Source of the DNA: a virus
Length of the DNA: 64,000 nucleotides
IMG/VR virus record: IMGVR_UViG_3300028388_001496
Coordinates: 12,152-76,151 of that record
Direction: 5' to 3' (one strand)
The position numbers and the translations under genes were made by a program. The notes under the pieces are model-generated. The model ran no database searches. It saw only the letters and a list, made by a program, of their open reading frames with translations, and was not told the origin of the DNA. Below are positions 44,601-52,076 of the stretch, in pieces. Numbering within the stretch: position 1 is the first letter of the stretch; each line of letters starts with the position of its first letter.

Positions 44601-47600
44601 GTGATCTGAAGCGTAATATGCGTAGGGCACAAGCTAATTCAGTTCAGCAGCATAGAGTTTTAGACTTGTTTCAATATCTAAGTGGTAAAGGATCAGAGCT
44701 TAATACTATATCTACTGCTCTTAATAGTTTTAATTCTGGTATTGGTAAAAACTTGTTTTATTCTATTGCTAAAGAAAAGCAATACTTGGCATTATTTACT
44801 CCAGACTATACAAGTAAGTATGCTAATCTTCATAATATAATTGGAGATTACATTTCATTGTCTGTTAAAAATCCTAACGTATCTAATCCAGAATATAATC
44901 AAGTTGTTATAGATTGGACTAAAGCTCACGTTAATGGTAATCAGAAAGAAGTATTAGATAAGCTTATTAATGATGGTTTCTATCCTATTACACCTGTAGC
45001 AGATCAGGTGGGAGAGGATTTAAGGTATCGTAAGAATGTAGAGTTTATCAAGCCTAAAACAATCCCGGCTTTAGCTAGTGTATATGGTACGCTACTGAAT
45101 AATAATATCTGGTCCGAGTTCTTTCCTTATAATAATGAGGGAGTATTAGAAACAGTACGACAACTTAAAAAGCTTAAAGGCTATTATGGAAGTTCTCTTA
45201 ATAGGGATGCAGAACTAAGTCAAAAAGCTTTTAATGATATTAAAAGATATTTAGCTTCTAGAGGAGCTGGTGTTTTAGTTGATGGTAATCTTACTCAAGA
45301 ACGTGCTAGATTATTTATTGATACAAATGAGAATAAATCTATTGCTACTATTGTTAAAGAATACAAAGAAGAAGGTAAGCTTAGAAACTTATTTGTAAAT
45401 AGACTTAGCTTTGACACTAAAAAAGCTATTGTACCTTCTAGGATTCTTTATAAAGCTGCTGTAGCAGAAAACTTACATGAAAGAGAGATTTATCAATCTT
45501 TCTATTCTATGTTAATTAGTAATAGAAAACTTGATCCTAAAAACGGTATTGAGTATGATGTAGGGATGGTAGCTAGAGATATGATAGCTGCTCAATTGCT
45601 TGGTAATGGTGTACAAGGTGCTGAAGAGTTTATTAAATACATTCCTATTAACTATCTGCGAACTATAGGTTATTATGGTGCTATTACAAATGACTTGGTT
45701 AATAGTATAGAACCTGGCATTATTGTAAAACAAGCTATTCAACATAATCCTAGTTTTATTTATAACTGGAAAGTAGATGCTGCCCTTAAAAAGGAGATAT
45801 TAAAAGAATCAGAAGATGGTAGAAAAGTAATTATTGATTTAAACCGTAAATTTAAAGCTCCTGATTTTATTGCTATACCAGACTCTACACATCGTAAGGG
45901 TTCTAGATTGTATGAACTTAATGAAGAACGTACAGAATACAATCAAATTCCTACATTAGGAGATCAAAATATCTACGAGTTTAATTTTGGAGAACCTAAT
46001 GCTATATCTGCATTTCCATTTAATAATTTACAAGATCCAGAACCTGTAACTGTATCTACTGAAGTTGATACTGATACAGATCTTGTTAAACCTTTAAATG
46101 TAAATGATGAGATTATTAGTGATCCTCAAACTCAAACTGTAGAAGAGAGGTTTAATCTTGATAATCCTAATGTATTTGATATTCTTACTAAAGTTACACA
46201 AAGTAATAATAGTTTACATAAAGTATTTGCTACTGCAATACTAAATTCAAATAATACTGAGATTCTTAACAAAATTAAATTTATTGTTGATCCCAGTCTT
46301 AAAGTAAGAGGTAGCTTTAATATCAATGATTGGACTATTAAAGTTAATCCTTTAGAATATGACTTTCCTGGAGAATTTGAAGCACTTTTCTTGGAAGAGG
46401 TTATTCATGCTGTAACTAAAGAAGCTATATTAGAAAATAAACATGGTGAAGTATTACAACTTAAAGCTTTAAGAAAAGAAGCTATTAATGCTGTAGAAGC
46501 TATGTTTAAAGCTAATAATCCTGATGCTAGTTTTAAAGTAGCTGCTGAAGCTATTAGAAAGAAAATACAGGAAGGTAAAGCTTTATCTGCTTTGGAAGAG
46601 GATATTATTTATCCTCTTATGAATGATGAAGAATTTATTGGTCGTCTGTTTAAATCTAAAGAGCTACAAAAAATTCTGAATCAAACTAAAAGCCAGAACG
46701 GTACTATAAGTATCTGGGATCGGTTCAAAAACTGGATTAGAGATATTTTAAACGGCTTAGGTTTCGATATTCAAAAAGGTTCTGTACTAGATTACAGTTT
46801 GAGTAATATACTAGAGCTTATTCAGTCTGAAAAGCCTTCTGCTCAAGTAATGGAAGAAATGAAACGAGTTTCTCCTGTTATGAGAACTTTAAAACAAGTA
46901 TATCAACAATTTGATTTAGTAGTAGAAACTGATAATAGATTCTCTCCTAGACTTATTAATAATGGACCTGAAGTAGTTGATAAAATAAATAGTACTTATT
47001 CTAATATTGAAGCTTCATTTATTCCAGACGATCCATATAATACAGGAGAACCTACAACTACAGGTTATGTAAGATTAAAGTTTACTGAAGATTTTGCTCC
47101 TAAAGTAGAACGTAGTAATCTTAGATCATTCCAGGATAACTATAAACGTAGGATGCGTTTCTTAAAAGACGCTATTGATAAAGCTGCTGCTCAAAAAGAT
47201 TTTAAACGAGTTGAAACTCTTAAAATACAATTAGATCAGCTAACTGAAAGAGAGAAAGATGTACTCACTATGGAATTTCTTGCAGATGCTAAAGCACAAG
47301 GTTTGCAAGATATGGCTGAAATTTCTCAAATATTTAAACGAGGAACTACAGTTGGTGATGCAATCTATATTAAAGAAATTACTGATTATTGGACTAACTT
47401 AGATCAATTATTATTTACTGAAGATGATCTATACTCTAGTGTTATTAAAGAGTTTAGAGAAATCGAGAACATGGCTTATCAACATCAACAAACTTTACAT
47501 GATATTGAAGAAAATTATGCTAATAAAGTTCTCGACGATTATGGATTTGGTACTACAGTAGAAGATATATTTAAGTATTATAAAGATGTAAATAGAATTA

Positions 47601-50446
47601 CATCTGAAACTTTAGATATTAGTAGATTTGGTAATGCTTTAAGTAGTAATTTACTTCTTAAATTAAAAGAAGCAAATATTCAAGCTATTGATGAGTCTAG
47701 GGATATGCTTAAAGATCTGGAAGAAAGAGAAAAAGTTCTTCGAGCTGCACTTAAATCCATTGGTTTTACCGGCGAGGATACATTTGATGTATTTAGACAA
47801 AGAGATTCTAAAGGACGTTTAACTGGTCATTTAGTTCGTCGTTATAGTGCTGATTTTGTTAAGACTTTAGGCAGACTTAAAAAAGGTCTTAATAGAAATA
47901 ATAACAGACAAGTTTATGAAACTCTTCTTAATTGGTCAAGAACTAATACCAAAGAAATTGATTTAAGAAAGATTTTCCTTGATGCGGAAAGAGATCAAGA
48001 TTATATTGACACTCTTAAAGAAGAAATGGGAGAAACTCATTACAATGCTTGGTACAAGAATCAAAAGGCTAAAATTGATCGTTACTTTGAACAAAAACAG
48101 AATTTTGAAGAATTGCTTGAAGAAAGAAGAAGTAATAACCCAGAACAAGCTATGGCTACTTGGGTTGCTCAACATTCTCCTTTTGTATATCAACGTCATT
48201 TAAAATCTGGACTTACTAAAGGATTTGAAGAAGGATTAAATAAGTTCCGTAATACTGATTTTATAGTATCTGTTCCTGCTAAAGAAAAGGATTATGATAA
48301 TAATTTTAAAACCATAGAATCTAATAAAGATATTTATGATTTCTACAATTATTTCACCGATTTGGACGCAAAATTACAGTCGCTATTGCCCGAAAAAGAA
48401 CGAGTTAATTTGATCTATTACGGAATCCCGTATTTGCCTAAAACAGCCCAAAATGCGTTTAGGGGTAAGGGTATGACTATTGGTTTAGCCCCAGTTAAAG
48501 ATGCAATCGCAAGAACTGTTAGAATAGCTGGTGAAGGTCAAGAAGATATAAATCCTATTACAGATAGACCTTATCGTAATCTTGATATTAGTCTTACAAA
48601 AGACAATAGACTTGAATTAAAAGTTTATATGGAGAATAAGACTATAGAGTATCAAGAAAATAATAATGGTCAACTACCTTCTAAAGAGTTGCAAAGTGAA
48701 TGGATGGCCGATAAAATAAATGAATTGAGTCAGCAAAAATCATTTGATCTTCCTGCTGTACTTAGACTTTATTCTATGGCTGCACATACTTATACTCATA
48801 AAGCTAGGGTAGAAGATTATATGCGTCTTGTTCAAAATATATTTGATAGACAAAAAGAAAATAAATTAGATAGGGCTACTAATGAACCTATTGAAGGAAA
48901 AACTAAAGAAGCTAGTAATAGTTTTAGAAATACTAAAGCTGCGTTAGATTATACTGCTAGTACTTTTTATGGTATTACAAAATCTAATGAAGGAATAACT
49001 AGTGATAAGGTTTATACTACAGAAGAGAAAAAACTACTTAAAGATGTTGAAAAAAATATTCTTAAAGTAGAATCTATGTATAGATCTGGAGTTCTTAGTG
49101 AAGATCAGTATAATGAAAAGATTAAAGAGTTATATGATATAAGAGATAGTATTGGAGGAATTGCTGTATGGAGTAGAAGAGGAGATGCTGTTCTCAAGTA
49201 TGTACAGCTAAAGGGAATGGGATGGAACTTTATGAGTGGTATTGCCAACATAGGTTTTGGTCTTATTTCTAACTATATTGAAGCTGCTGGTGGTTTACAC
49301 TATACTAATGCAGATTTAAACAGAGGATATAAATTAGTAAGAAGCAGTATGCTTCGTAATGCTACTTTTAATCGTGTAACTACTCCTACTGCTAAGAAGA
49401 TTCGTTCACTTATGAATAAGTGGGACGTACTAAAAGATGCTAGTAAAGAGCTTTATGAAAATGCATTTGATTTAAGAGTTAGTGATAAACATAAGTGGTT
49501 AGAGCCATATAATATGACAGTACGTACTGAATATTTAAACCAGGCTCCATTATTAATCGCTGTGTTAAATAATAAGAAACTAACATTACCTGATGGTACT
49601 GTTACTACTTATTGGGATGCTTTAGATGAAAATGGTAATTGGGATACAGAAAAATATGGTCCCGAACCTACTAAAGAACTTACTAAAGCTAAACTAAAAT
49701 TGGATCAACTCATTAAACGTAATCATGGTAACTATGATCCTGTTTCAGCACTTAAAATTAAAGATAAGATTCTTGGTAGAGCTTTAAGTCAGTTTAGAAC
49801 ATGGATGTTTGAAGGGTTTGCTAATAGATTTCAAAATCGTAAATATGATGCCCTTTTAGAAATGGATGTAAAGGGTAGGTATGTTACTACTATGGATTTC
49901 TTTAAAGAGTATGGTTTTAAAGGTAGTATAGATGTACTTAAAGGTATGGTTAGACACCTTACTTTTGGTAAAGTCTTTAAAAATTCTGATTTTGATAGTA
50001 TTATTAGTGATAATAACAAACTAGATAAAATTGATGCAGCTAACCTTAGAAAACTTATGGCTGAGATTAGTATGTATATAAGTTTATATACTAGTTATAT
50101 GCTTCTTTCTCTTGCTGCTGGAGAAATGGATGATGATGATAAGTATAAAAAGTATGCACTTAATCTTTTCATCAATCAAGGAATTAGACTTAAAACTGAT
50201 ATTCTGTTTTATAGTAATCCTCAAGAATTTAGAAATCTAATGCGTGATCTTATTCCAGCTATGTCTATTATTAAAGATGGATATGAGTGGGCAGATGCAG
50301 TAGGAAGATTTATACAAGGAGATGATGAAATTAAAACAGGAGTTTACTCTGGAAATTCTAGGTTACTTAGAGAAACAGTACAAATGTTCCCATTTGGTAC
50401 TCAAGTCTATAAAAATATCAACTACTCGGTTCAGACTTTCGACTAG
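35606..50446 (+). CDS. Giant fused virion protein containing the crAss-like RNA polymerase
   Basis: A 4946-residue protein. Residues 1-650 are helical, with a hydrophobic Gly-rich segment at about 167-190, and end in a KKK/Pro-Glu linker. Residues 2749-2753 read DFDID, the metal-chelating loop of the double-psi beta-barrel RNA polymerase packaged in crAss-like virions. RPRGQS (about 2605-2610) upstream fits the partner barrel. Residues 3597-3601 (EEVIH, then AVT) look like a zincin helix in which the first His of HExxH is Glu. Residues 3840-4700 are coiled coil and helical. Hydrophobic helices (about 4820-4840) lie near the end. A FxEDFxP-type motif occurs at 775-781, 1464-1470 and 3826-3832. 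The protein probably enters the cell and transcribes early genes. Fusion of polymerase with other ejection proteins is inferred from size. Confidence 0.75.
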   Translation: MRKSIGELMKNQNTNPTPDPKEGRSIGASGAKLSRPFSEGDETYVETEAYKPYLGAPKGASAFNFDMDYERARALGQSNWEQAGNAVARLLPNTILEIANQVGATLDLEDYANADGEIGNWLSKWALERQQDINEALPIYREQPDRALDVGDFAWWMENGSELVKSATAFVALGYGVGVGLGSLGTLSKGTRAVKWLESIAGVDNVAKGAQAAGALTNAYILNHAEGYGIAVNVFDETYKEALQKYSNTPDVSPEEADRLARRDAARKGENALNLNKANIALNLSSAAMFLKAPMLTRHILKKPNLLRSLKRTGVEGLQESAEETINLIAEKRALADDFSLSAMIDDAFTREGAEAAFLGFLGGAGQTGMTLAGRDLKIRRDSEGNRVSDNQLLRDRLSTQEEQMAKWDAMSKAEKISSVTDAFLNLNEQAKAFQAYEAVKDSDPVKAEQIANKIFANQVYAAFNTGTTERFEQIFDEISKLDEDQAKAKGLDPKTYKQKATEAKETIKSLEKPFVESRGYLNANKVYGNQAELAYYRREEDKLKKEQENLLNSIIQYGADRKLDMTAESVENWKGVQDLPEYAQYTANKAALNVIEDRKKFLVDEYAEITSRKYQNKLKEDDRERINNLKSEEENQKGATAKANTVAKSKNVKKSIKKKQEATPPVEPTTVAEEPASIAQVDFGPGAEQATEAANKVLADKRTKVDTKIQQLETFRNKVNESSDEVLKNKVNIQVAQAIRVLKAEKTQQELKSKEEDQNNSAIEGIATDLANDFEEDFSPASENLEKQRSRINKMLDLLGSIEATGTDITNFQEVGTKIKGVLGEDRFIRYYQQFQDLYNIAVPEGKNNQPYEELFLDPAQEREILANDRSIAQAALPAQVFKLTEQELLEEIDKGYTKILEDQGYKRYKKENATEEGKRLDVAHNTVAHKDKDYRYTAKSSKTDRFNVLNFTLGKTDLNTYFTKNADEAVLDFDKINVGSKVTFKVVPEVVYDDGTVVRRRFIEWEKGHRVDGADIVRDDLSTIDDEFLGDIVDQAKSAKIVKINGENERGVSADIRVVTDDGAQTFTVFLKSNRKEFVEKVKDGNVQVLPMVTDAPIAMFWKGRRINGAYLHLPEWIRPDNVRGVEQSVEEQKARLTAIRDAVIRNGEITFEITERGDGFPLVDPNGIKNKTSAAMPEATLAVGKDGYFKKGINSHEVINKYIPADGWLYGIFPVNKNKNWATPLKPSSLEEHPDYVSTLTQVLQAHLIGAETKLVKDIRDELSIDILTLPGLKQFFDLFVYTSQKKDNNDDFKARVDSIRDEEALIEFTDYTIRFSRGNNNGNTTETLSSERIRTMNVPASERVITKAVKNLQKVLYNRSINPVANRFGKKDFKLPIIRNGELKVQTYDSYDNFIKDHSYTANYSYTLPSGKTIYTAQSTLRFDETRVIKPEVPTELETVEEPIESAQESEEDFDLLAGFEEDFAPKSLSRQQRRTIKRTTPDELDIKGVSVRIQEAIINHLVAEVVTRYAKKGDLNAFTYLDIFRKNKLSTFRKMYEEAIENAKSDNLKKQLKSKLNIVNSLDENYNKILAMTVERLQRVNGLVLDGRTIRKITKDIKEDNLDFEEKVNDDGEVRQENWQTNIFKTDYREKVSAEVKNLLTGIKKIKEDGSVEKTVFGLDAVLPFDRVFNDVTAITAFSNKGEDAISGPNFDNLVKLIEDQVENKPYLQQVVDTLRDADPQTQKQFTRVMSKHYTHHIYAFKTEDEDGVPKIFYSNSDRNSLQNAIRDRWAANLMASKLVTVNDRGTQLKLRASEVNKLRKLQKEIADDPKNEENIPKLVKLFNDLGVDVPTRFVERIFNNQFVMNGRIVPTKEVVAGSSGFIKNYLDRLDALKGKDLLKEKLYENFGAMNTFIEEAAKVYPSYYAHSFKDVRGENYFGYSQNKFIVDRIKQLKTDPDLIDRLQKQPFTRKSWMLTKLTENNNDGMNYLQYKTIDGINDGREGSKYHQMTTQEQELFKVGLFYSENKYNRSEDERYIVNTMYPTLSDKETAYSLRFLSRDFTKGALNGDLNIQWAKALFNNIVMPEARRKYTKQVNPENFEYSGMNEGSDVFLLFPELNMVKEMFEEGTHVIKDLDTDKKAYNAGVEAFKRIVDNLAKKRLDTFKGLGIVETVEGQNNAPSKEILTMVPRKKGTTALQEAYNYEINYLLSNMGVFQLFTTDPANYFKSKHWKTVAERVGTSTRMATLPFYTLEDFQKEHDDTFDNMGKRLAADSAPGEDIPGSDSDSFTIAHVSDTETESMFMDYYNSILDKADADQYKKMADTDAQEYTTIEEHLKIMESLGEISNSQRRSLLIKEGKGTLTGEDLDVILQPMKPRYVTNKWNGPIERRIYIKSSSFPLIKQLTKGLEIDKLREAMHKAKIDRVVYNTAFKVGGNLETSAVFNGDGTAVDKLVETLSRGEISGLPRTGMKIQQQVPPSIRLGDGKSDKNYITNPTQLVALITSMFREEAAFDISGKKNAKGKEVQDRLNENYQKLYQYKFEELRKELGYDPITNTLNTGRLRNILQAEAIERDYPLYDLLAFDITGEGKFQVPLWATGVSAKIQSMLNSIVFNRMIRHRPRGQSYVLGSNMGFKPVIKEGTEADEVIQSETGIVFDQSWLKESGGTLRPMRIERGEVKPAEVIAPFRMYDKTGKRLQLSKYVDANGNIDTSKLDPEVLEMLGFRIPTQGVKSMSYIKIVGFLPEASGDLLLAPSEFTIQMGSDFDIDKLYALMYHTNVTENGKVSVYKGGSVSKTIDNDNLRLYFSVLKSNSTYVQKQIASPLDFGQLKDLADEIYPIVKEQEDYIGISEGYQAYKYNNARAGKLAVGVFSNDMRLMANFADTGVYWRTKKGKQLSFNIGGVRNTPLSYPRAQTKPKAAVIEAFQSLAVDNENEQALHKLNINNRTFGFIRAMAMSGFEEDIISYVLAQPIVIDYVNELLKGATENEANSRARAPFVVEEDLKWTLNTNISKSDLKRNMRRAQANSVQQHRVLDLFQYLSGKGSELNTISTALNSFNSGIGKNLFYSIAKEKQYLALFTPDYTSKYANLHNIIGDYISLSVKNPNVSNPEYNQVVIDWTKAHVNGNQKEVLDKLINDGFYPITPVADQVGEDLRYRKNVEFIKPKTIPALASVYGTLLNNNIWSEFFPYNNEGVLETVRQLKKLKGYYGSSLNRDAELSQKAFNDIKRYLASRGAGVLVDGNLTQERARLFIDTNENKSIATIVKEYKEEGKLRNLFVNRLSFDTKKAIVPSRILYKAAVAENLHEREIYQSFYSMLISNRKLDPKNGIEYDVGMVARDMIAAQLLGNGVQGAEEFIKYIPINYLRTIGYYGAITNDLVNSIEPGIIVKQAIQHNPSFIYNWKVDAALKKEILKESEDGRKVIIDLNRKFKAPDFIAIPDSTHRKGSRLYELNEERTEYNQIPTLGDQNIYEFNFGEPNAISAFPFNNLQDPEPVTVSTEVDTDTDLVKPLNVNDEIISDPQTQTVEERFNLDNPNVFDILTKVTQSNNSLHKVFATAILNSNNTEILNKIKFIVDPSLKVRGSFNINDWTIKVNPLEYDFPGEFEALFLEEVIHAVTKEAILENKHGEVLQLKALRKEAINAVEAMFKANNPDASFKVAAEAIRKKIQEGKALSALEEDIIYPLMNDEEFIGRLFKSKELQKILNQTKSQNGTISIWDRFKNWIRDILNGLGFDIQKGSVLDYSLSNILELIQSEKPSAQVMEEMKRVSPVMRTLKQVYQQFDLVVETDNRFSPRLINNGPEVVDKINSTYSNIEASFIPDDPYNTGEPTTTGYVRLKFTEDFAPKVERSNLRSFQDNYKRRMRFLKDAIDKAAAQKDFKRVETLKIQLDQLTEREKDVLTMEFLADAKAQGLQDMAEISQIFKRGTTVGDAIYIKEITDYWTNLDQLLFTEDDLYSSVIKEFREIENMAYQHQQTLHDIEENYANKVLDDYGFGTTVEDIFKYYKDVNRITSETLDISRFGNALSSNLLLKLKEANIQAIDESRDMLKDLEEREKVLRAALKSIGFTGEDTFDVFRQRDSKGRLTGHLVRRYSADFVKTLGRLKKGLNRNNNRQVYETLLNWSRTNTKEIDLRKIFLDAERDQDYIDTLKEEMGETHYNAWYKNQKAKIDRYFEQKQNFEELLEERRSNNPEQAMATWVAQHSPFVYQRHLKSGLTKGFEEGLNKFRNTDFIVSVPAKEKDYDNNFKTIESNKDIYDFYNYFTDLDAKLQSLLPEKERVNLIYYGIPYLPKTAQNAFRGKGMTIGLAPVKDAIARTVRIAGEGQEDINPITDRPYRNLDISLTKDNRLELKVYMENKTIEYQENNNGQLPSKELQSEWMADKINELSQQKSFDLPAVLRLYSMAAHTYTHKARVEDYMRLVQNIFDRQKENKLDRATNEPIEGKTKEASNSFRNTKAALDYTASTFYGITKSNEGITSDKVYTTEEKKLLKDVEKNILKVESMYRSGVLSEDQYNEKIKELYDIRDSIGGIAVWSRRGDAVLKYVQLKGMGWNFMSGIANIGFGLISNYIEAAGGLHYTNADLNRGYKLVRSSMLRNATFNRVTTPTAKKIRSLMNKWDVLKDASKELYENAFDLRVSDKHKWLEPYNMTVRTEYLNQAPLLIAVLNNKKLTLPDGTVTTYWDALDENGNWDTEKYGPEPTKELTKAKLKLDQLIKRNHGNYDPVSALKIKDKILGRALSQFRTWMFEGFANRFQNRKYDALLEMDVKGRYVTTMDFFKEYGFKGSIDVLKGMVRHLTFGKVFKNSDFDSIISDNNKLDKIDAANLRKLMAEISMYISLYTSYMLLSLAAGEMDDDDKYKKYALNLFINQGIRLKTDILFYSNPQEFRNLMRDLIPAMSIIKDGYEWADAVGRFIQGDDEIKTGVYSGNSRLLRETVQMFPFGTQVYKNINYSVQTFD

Positions 50447-50488
50447 TAGTTGTGTTTTGTGTTTATTTATTTGTTTAGTGTTTAAAAG

Positions 50489-50516
50489 AAAAGGGGTACA
50501 ATTAAGTACCCCTTTT
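50489..50516. terminator. Bidirectional terminator between convergent gene blocks
   Basis: AAAAGGGGTAC (50489-50499) and GTACCCCTTTT (50506-50516) form a perfect 11-bp stem with a 6-base loop. The A run on one side and the T run on the other make it work for both directions. It lies between the stop of the giant ORF and the end of the minus-strand block. Confidence 0.88.
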
Positions 50517-50556
50517 CCGAATAAACAACTAATAAACAAATGAAGCTACCTACTTA

Positions 50557-50886
50557 CTAATACTTAGGGAACACTTCGACATCAGTAAATTTTTCTGCTC
50601 TTTTAGCTCTAGTATAAAACTTAGCACCAGTTGGAGTTTTCTTAATCTTTACAGATTTATTCCCAATGTCAGTACCATCTTTATAAGTAAAGCTAATCTT
50701 AGAAAGATCAGGTTTTTCATTACTGAGGTTTCTTAAACTATAATATTGTTTATAAAGTTCATGATATTTTTCATCAAGTTTTACGTTTTCACGTTCAAGC
50801 TTACCTACTTTTCTAAAGTAGAAAACGTACTGTGCAAATATAATAACTATCGCACCGATTAGAACAAAAATCATAGTGGTATTCAT
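50557..50886 (-). CDS. Small membrane protein with coiled coil
   Basis: A 109-residue protein. One membrane segment (about residues 5-24, MIFVLIGAIVIIFAQYVFYF) is followed by KVGKLERENVKLDEKYHELYKQYY, a clear coiled coil, and a basic C-terminal region (KSVKIKKTPTGAKFYTRAKRAEKF). It is the last gene of the minus-strand block and overlaps the previous gene by 4 bases. No family recognised. A membrane scaffold for replication or an early host-takeover role is possible, without direct support. Confidence 0.45.
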   Translation of the reverse strand: MNTTMIFVLIGAIVIIFAQYVFYFRKVGKLERENVKLDEKYHELYKQYYSLRNLSNEKPDLSKISFTYKDGTDIGNKSVKIKKTPTGAKFYTRAKRAEKFTDVEVFPKY

Positions 50887-51587
50887 TTTTTAGAATTTAA
50901 AAGGTTGAAAATCAATTTATTAAGGTCTGCTTCTCGATAGGTACTAGGTTTTAAAACCTTACCTGTTTCAGCATTTTTAAACATAATATAACCATTTTTC
51001 AGGTCAACAGTTTCTACTTGGTTTCCTTTATCACGAAGTTCGGAAACTAACTCTTTTAGTTTCTCTTCAGTTATGTTAGTAGGAACAAGTTTACTCATAT
51101 TAGAACTATGTACTTCTTCCATACCTTCATAAGCAATATCAGCTAAATTAAAAGTATAAAAGTTTCTATAGGTTACATATAAGAGATCAAGAAGAGCATC
51201 AAATACAGCAGTAACATCGTTCTTAGGGGCAGATTCAGCTTTCTCTTGTAATTCAACAAAATGAGAATATATTTCTCCTCTGCTTAATCCCATAGCAAAG
51301 CCAAGTTCCAATGCTTCTTCCATTATTAGTCTGAACGCTAGTCCAGTACCTTGCCAATCAGATACAACGTGCGTATCTTCCTTTTTAACGGCAAAGGTCT
51401 TATTAAATTCAAGGATCATCTCAAAATTTGTAGGAGGCAATCCTTGTAACAAAGACATAATCATTGAATACTTCTGTGAGGGGGTCAGGAGTTCATCTAT
51501 TGATACTTCTTTGCCTTCAGCACCTACAGGAAGGTCGTCAAGAATTTCGTACAACCTGGCGGCTAATTTCTCTTTATTATGATACAT
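50883..51587 (-). CDS. MazG/PRA-PH-like nucleotide pyrophosphohydrolase
   Basis: A 234-residue all-alpha NTP pyrophosphohydrolase. The diagnostic elements are EFNKTFAVK (about residue 60), RLIMEEALELG with the metal-binding ExxE (about 86-96), DALLDLLYVTYRNF with the second acidic site (about 129-142), and the family-typical EEVHSSNMSKL (about 157-167). Enzymes of this group hydrolyse nucleoside triphosphates to monophosphates and pyrophosphate; phage versions adjust the nucleotide pool or remove alarmones. The first 55 residues are an extra helical region. It overlaps the neighbours by 4 and 1 bases, so it is co-expressed with the uracil-DNA glycosylase region, fitting nucleotide-pool and repair work. 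Confidence 0.82.
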   Translation of the reverse strand: MYHNKEKLAARLYEILDDLPVGAEGKEVSIDELLTPSQKYSMIMSLLQGLPPTNFEMILEFNKTFAVKKEDTHVVSDWQGTGLAFRLIMEEALELGFAMGLSRGEIYSHFVELQEKAESAPKNDVTAVFDALLDLLYVTYRNFYTFNLADIAYEGMEEVHSSNMSKLVPTNITEEKLKELVSELRDKGNQVETVDLKNGYIMFKNAETGKVLKPSTYREADLNKLIFNLLNSKK

Positions 51588-52060
51588 TAAACAGTTAAAT
51601 TTGAAGCTTTATGCTTAGGTTTATTACTAACTTTAACATCAGTATCGTATGTAGGTTTTTTAACTTGACATACAATAGTAGAAGCAGGCATTACAAGTAC
51701 TTCATAAGTTCTACCTTTAATTTCTACTTTAAATCCATGTTTTAAATCATATTCAGAAGCAATTACTTTTACATATAGTTTATCACCGTAAAAGTGTTTG
51801 ACTTGAATATTATCTTTAAGACTAGGACACATATCTACAAGCATACCTCCTTCTTGTTGTATGATCTTTTGAACTTCCATCTTTACAGTATCAGGAATTT
51901 TAATTCCAGATTCAGTTTCTAATTTATCCAAAGCAGGATAAAGAAACATAATATTACCATTAGCAAGACTTAATACTTTTTCTTGACAAGCTGCTAAAGC
52001 AACATCAAAAGGTGGTAATTGTAATTCAGAAAAATCGTACTTTACATTGTTTATAATCAT
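51587..52060 (-). CDS. Conserved-looking protein of unknown function
   Basis: A 157-residue soluble protein. The N-terminal half is mixed (PPFDVALAACQEKVLSLANG, then a helical stretch with KIPDTVKMEVQKIIQQEG), the C-terminal half is beta-rich (YVKVIASEYDLKHGFKVEIKGRTYEVLVMPASTIV) and it ends in a basic tail. I recognise no family. It sits between the nucleotide pyrophosphohydrolase and the uracil-DNA glycosylase genes. An AAACCCTAA element lies 7 bases before its start, one of five such elements near starts in this block. Confidence 0.45.
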   Translation of the reverse strand: MIINNVKYDFSELQLPPFDVALAACQEKVLSLANGNIMFLYPALDKLETESGIKIPDTVKMEVQKIIQQEGGMLVDMCPSLKDNIQVKHFYGDKLYVKVIASEYDLKHGFKVEIKGRTYEVLVMPASTIVCQVKKPTYDTDVKVSNKPKHKASNLTV

Positions 52061-52076
52061 AGTATTAGGGTTTAAA

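Noticed and set aside
35606-50446. Intein, intron or homing endonuclease inside the giant ORF
   Set aside because: No endonuclease motifs or splice-junction residues were seen; the frame is continuous and codon bias is steady except for short patches.
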